The position numbers and the translations under genes were made by a program. 40,916 nucleotides of DNA from Mucilaginibacter sp. (lineage in GTDB: Bacteria > Bacteroidota > Bacteroidia > Sphingobacteriales > Sphingobacteriaceae). How positions within the stretch are numbered: position 1 is the stretch's first letter; each line of letters opens with the position of its first letter. The stretch covers positions 1 to 40,916 of the forward strand of contig NZ_JAQBOD010000008.1 in the NCBI RefSeq assembly GCF_028288205.1. Reading direction: 5' to 3'. Positions 34,993-40,916 of this stretch are shown here, piece after piece. The notes beneath the pieces were generated by a model that had not been told where the DNA came from, did no database searches, and saw only the letters and a list, made by a program, of their open reading frames with translations.

Positions 34993-36138
34993 ATGAAACA
35001 TTACAGGGTTTTGTTAGCGGCATTACTGGTTTTTTTAAAGCTGCCGGTTATTGCGCAGGATATAAGTTTTATAGCATTAGGCGATATGCATTATGACCGT
35101 TTGCAGGATCATGATTTAAAATATGTAACCAGCAGGCCCCAGGATCTAAGACAGATTATGGACGAGTACCCACAATATACCGCTTTCTACCTGCCTGAAT
35201 TTTTGCAACTGATAAAAAAACAGAGTGCTGCTATCCCTAATGTCAAAGCAGTGGTACAACTGGGCGACCTAGTGGAAGGCGTTGCGGGAAATGCTGCTTT
35301 AGCCAGGCAAATGGATCGCGGTGTAGTTGATTTGTTGCATGATGTTAATTTGCCGGTTCCATGGGTGCTTACTAAAGGCAACCACGATGTAAGTAACAGC
35401 CCGGGGCAGCCGGAAGCATGGGAGGAAGTTATTCGGCCTTTTATTGAAGGACAGGTTGGGAAACCTATCGGGCATGGGATGTATACTTATTCATTAAGTG
35501 CAAACACCGAGTTGTTTGTATTGGATCAGTTTTTTAGCATAGACCGAAAGGTACCTGAGACGGAAATGATCGCATTTTTGGAAAAGGAACTTTCCGCATC
35601 CAAAGCGACCTATAAGTTTGTACTGACCCACCAGCCGGTTATACCGGTAACGCAACGTTGCTGGCACCTGCTGAGTGGCATTCGCCGACCGATGCAGGAC
35701 ACCACTTTAAGAGAGCGTTTTTTGAACATGCTGGCCAAAAATAAAGTTATGGTGTTATGCGCGCATTTACATGAGTATGCCGTGGTATCACGCAAAACGG
35801 CCTCGGGTAATGTGGTACAGGTAATGATCAATAGCGTAAACCGCGGTCCGGGTGCTGCTGTTCCCCGAAAGGAGAGCAAGGAATACAGAGGAGAGCAATG
35901 GATCGATGATGATCCCAAGTGGGAACCTTCAACGGCTGAACGTCGGAGAAAGATACTGGCTCATGAAAAAAAATATATTACTGATTTTCAGATCGCCGAC
36001 CTGCCCGGTTATGCGGCTATATCTGTTTTAGACAATCAACACAAAGTGATACTGAACTATTATAACGGGTTTGCCGAGCAACCCTATCAAAGTATTGATT
36101 TGAGTGAATTGCAGCAGACGGGCAGGTTAAATAATTAG
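34993..36138 (+). CDS. Calcineurin-like metallophosphoesterase, paralogue with Sec signal
   Basis: I use the ATG at 34993, which gives 381 residues beginning with a Sec signal (MKHYRVLLAALLVFLKLPVI, then AQ). An upstream in-frame ATG at 34918 lies inside the preceding gene and would spoil the signal. The family motifs are IALGDMHYD, LGDLVEG, KGNHDVS, LTHQPVIP and CAHLHEY; the last replaces the usual GHLH glycine with alanine. The protein aligns with the preceding phosphoesterase over its whole length, including the late pair LPGYAAISV versus FCGYAAISL, so the pair arose by tandem duplication. The C-terminal third has an extra charged insert (EYRGEQWIDDDPKWEP). Confidence 0.88.
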   Translation: MKHYRVLLAALLVFLKLPVIAQDISFIALGDMHYDRLQDHDLKYVTSRPQDLRQIMDEYPQYTAFYLPEFLQLIKKQSAAIPNVKAVVQLGDLVEGVAGNAALARQMDRGVVDLLHDVNLPVPWVLTKGNHDVSNSPGQPEAWEEVIRPFIEGQVGKPIGHGMYTYSLSANTELFVLDQFFSIDRKVPETEMIAFLEKELSASKATYKFVLTHQPVIPVTQRCWHLLSGIRRPMQDTTLRERFLNMLAKNKVMVLCAHLHEYAVVSRKTASGNVVQVMINSVNRGPGAAVPRKESKEYRGEQWIDDDPKWEPSTAERRRKILAHEKKYITDFQIADLPGYAAISVLDNQHKVILNYYNGFAEQPYQSIDLSELQQTGRLNN

Positions 36139-36205
36139 CATAAATATAAAGATTCCCGACAGTTTTGCCAGGGGACTGTATGTTTGCTTTTTATTTCTTC
36201 ATTCT

Positions 36206-36235
36206 AAAAACCACCGTCTTAGGCGGTGGTTTTTT
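36206..36235 (+). terminator. Intrinsic terminator closing the ECF/FecR-controlled operon
   Basis: AAAAACCACCG (36206-36216) pairs with CGGTGGTTTTT (36224-36234) around a 7-base loop, and the T tract reaches 36235. The A and T runs make it effective in both directions. It lies about 70 bases after the last phosphoesterase gene. Confidence 0.88.
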
Positions 36236-36339
36236 AGTATAATGGAGCAATAGCCGTGGCTGAGCTGTTGTACCATTCAGATAATTATTTAAAACTAATA
36301 TAATGAAGTACCTGTTATATTTTTTTCTACAATACCAGG

Positions 36340-37128
36340 ATGAAAAAAAAGGAAGAAAGGAAGTATTTTGATCAAGAATGGGCCGATATGAAATCCCATT
36401 TGAAGTCTTTTTTTAAGAAAGCGCAACAAGAAGATCTGCACGGTTTTAGGGTGCAGGTTAAAAAATTACGTGCCTTTTTAATCTTATCAGATAGTATGGG
36501 CGATCACCCCAAATTGGCCGGGTATTTCAAACCCATCAATAAAATATTTAAACAGGCAGGCGAGATACGGAACGCGTATATGAACCAGGAATTAGGCAAG
36601 GCGCAGCAAATTCATAACAATGCGTTTATGGACAGTCAACACCAATTGGAGATTAAGGCAGGCAGGAAATTTAAATCAAACAAAGTGAGATTTTTGGAAA
36701 GATTAAACGTTACACGCCGGGTATTAAAAGGGAAAATAAAGCCGGTAAGTGATCTGTATATTAGCCTGTTTTATCAAACCCGACTGGAGCAAATCGGGGA
36801 TTCTCTGGCAATACTTAAATTTGATGACTCCTTACATCAATGCCGTAAACAGGTCAAGATCCTGATCTATAATTATAAATTGGCCCATGCCGTTCCGGCC
36901 ATTGGTTTTAACAAGGATTACCTGGAGCGGGTACAAGCCGTTATCGGGGATTGGCACGATCATGTGCTGGCTATCAAATTATTTTCTAATGAGATGATAG
37001 ATCAAGCGGCGGTTACCAAGCTGAAAGAGCAGGATAGCCGGTTAAAAAAGCAGATCACTGCACTGACTAAAGATTTTTATAACCAGGCAACCACGGTAAC
37101 AGAGCTACCTGTTGAACAAATAAGCTAA
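36340..37128 (+). CDS. CHAD-domain protein
   Basis: The 262-residue protein is one CHAD domain: an all-helical, strongly basic domain with conserved histidines that binds inorganic polyphosphate. Supporting segments are HGFRVQVKKLRAFLILSDSM near the N-terminus, LHQCRKQVKILIYNYKLAHA in the middle and VQAVIGDWHDHVLAIKLFSN near the end. The last two correspond to the H/K-rich helix and the GDxHD helix of the family. No signal peptide or membrane segment is seen, so it is probably cytoplasmic. No polyphosphate kinase or CYTH gene is next to it. It has its own upstream gap after the terminator and is convergent with the GH2 gene. Its role here is unknown. Confidence 0.85.
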   Translation: MKKKEERKYFDQEWADMKSHLKSFFKKAQQEDLHGFRVQVKKLRAFLILSDSMGDHPKLAGYFKPINKIFKQAGEIRNAYMNQELGKAQQIHNNAFMDSQHQLEIKAGRKFKSNKVRFLERLNVTRRVLKGKIKPVSDLYISLFYQTRLEQIGDSLAILKFDDSLHQCRKQVKILIYNYKLAHAVPAIGFNKDYLERVQAVIGDWHDHVLAIKLFSNEMIDQAAVTKLKEQDSRLKKQITALTKDFYNQATTVTELPVEQIS

Positions 37129-37320
37129 AAAGCGATGGGCGCAGAGTCTTCTGCACAGTGTAAGCCGGTTATGTTAATTGTCGATATCCGTTACCAGTAT
37201 GAAAAGCAGCAGATAGCCAGTCCGTGGGAAACATATGAATCGTGCGGGATAAACTCACTAAGGTCAGCAAGGGTTTTGGCATAGCCGGCGATCTTTTCTG
37301 TAGCCCGGGCGTTATAGTTG

Positions 37321-40464
<3,144 letters not shown>

Positions 40465-40656
40465 TTAATTATTAATGATTGCTTAACATAATTACGGTTA
40501 ACTGCCGCAGGATAGATGCGCTAAAATAATAAAACTTAGCTATTACATATCCGTCCAATTATATCCCATTACCAATATTTAGCAAAAGTGCCTGATTATA
40601 TTAAACCCGTAAAAACACCTGTTTTAATATTTGCTCAACTATTTCAGCTTATATTA

Positions 40657-40916
40657 TTACCAGCTATCCGTTCTGAAGGGCGCCACCGGTAGCCCTTCGG
40701 TATTATAAACATCTCCGGTTACCCAATCTTTAAAAGCGTATCTGACTGCTACGGGGACCTTTATCTTATCACTTTCAACCATAATTCCATTACCCGAAAT
40801 TCTTGCTTTGGCAGGATAGAATACTTTATCGTCTCCGGCTATTTCAAAAGCTAACAATTCTTTGCCAAAAGAGGTAAGCCCATTAGGGGTATAATTAAAA
40901 CTGATATAAGCACTGC
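40657..40916 (-). CDS. Probable sialate O-acetylesterase, C-terminal fragment
   Basis: The frame runs in from the right edge without a stop and ends at 40657, giving about 86 residues. The sequence includes LTSFGKELLAFEIAGDDKVF, then VPVAVRYAFKDWVTGDVYNT and a final EGLPVAPFRTDSW. This ending (a PVAVRYAW/F segment followed by GLPxxxFRTDxW) is typical of the sialate O-acetylesterase group of SGNH-fold proteins in Bacteroidota. The catalytic serine lies beyond the window, so activity cannot be checked. It is 213 bases upstream of the GH2 gene on the same strand. Confidence 0.75.
   Translation of the reverse strand, partial: SAYISFNYTPNGLTSFGKELLAFEIAGDDKVFYPAKARISGNGIMVESDKIKVPVAVRYAFKDWVTGDVYNTEGLPVAPFRTDSW

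Overview
The window looks like a chromosomal stretch of a member of the Bacteroidota, most likely a soil or plant-associated Sphingobacteriaceae such as Mucilaginibacter or Pedobacter (genus is inference). The reasons are three SusC/SusD outer-membrane pairs, an ECF sigma/FecR anti-sigma pair, very AT-rich intergenic DNA with little Shine-Dalgarno sequence, and typical Bacteroidota glycoside hydrolases. I see no rRNA, tRNA, CRISPR array, insertion sequence or phage genes.

Region 1 (1-8076) is a small glycan-utilisation locus. It holds the end of a DUF6377-type regulator, a SusC/SusD pair closed by a terminator, and a GH97 enzyme with the three glutamates of the inverting SusB-type alpha-glucosidases.

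Region 2 (8263-25328) is the most interesting part: a peptidoglycan amino-sugar salvage locus. It encodes a DeoR-family regulator, AnmK, a second SusC/SusD pair, an exported serine hydrolase carrying a leftover GH3 C-terminal domain, MurQ, and a NagB deaminase fused to a LmbE/PIG-L deacetylase. On the opposite strand follow a large FAD/Fe-S D-lactate-type dehydrogenase and a sodium:solute symporter, and then a divergent GH18 enzyme. The pathway reads: outer-membrane uptake, cleavage of the peptide from muramic acid, phosphorylation of anhydro-MurNAc, and etherase cleavage to GlcNAc-6-P plus D-lactate. GlcNAc-6-P would then be deacetylated and deaminated to fructose-6-P by the fusion protein, and D-lactate oxidised to pyruvate. 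No NagA, NagZ or AmpG lies in the window, and the fusion protein may stand in for NagA.

Region 3 (26017-36138) is an ECF/FecR-controlled locus: sigma factor, anti-sigma factor, a SusC with the N-terminal signalling (STN) domain, SusD, a GH99-like lipoprotein whose catalytic glutamates appear to be replaced, and two related calcineurin-like phosphoesterases with different export signals. A phosphorylated glycan is a plausible substrate (inference). A strong terminator closes the locus.

Region 4 (36340-40916) has a CHAD-domain protein and, on the minus strand, a secreted GH2 beta-galactosidase and the C-terminal end of a probable sialate O-acetylesterase.
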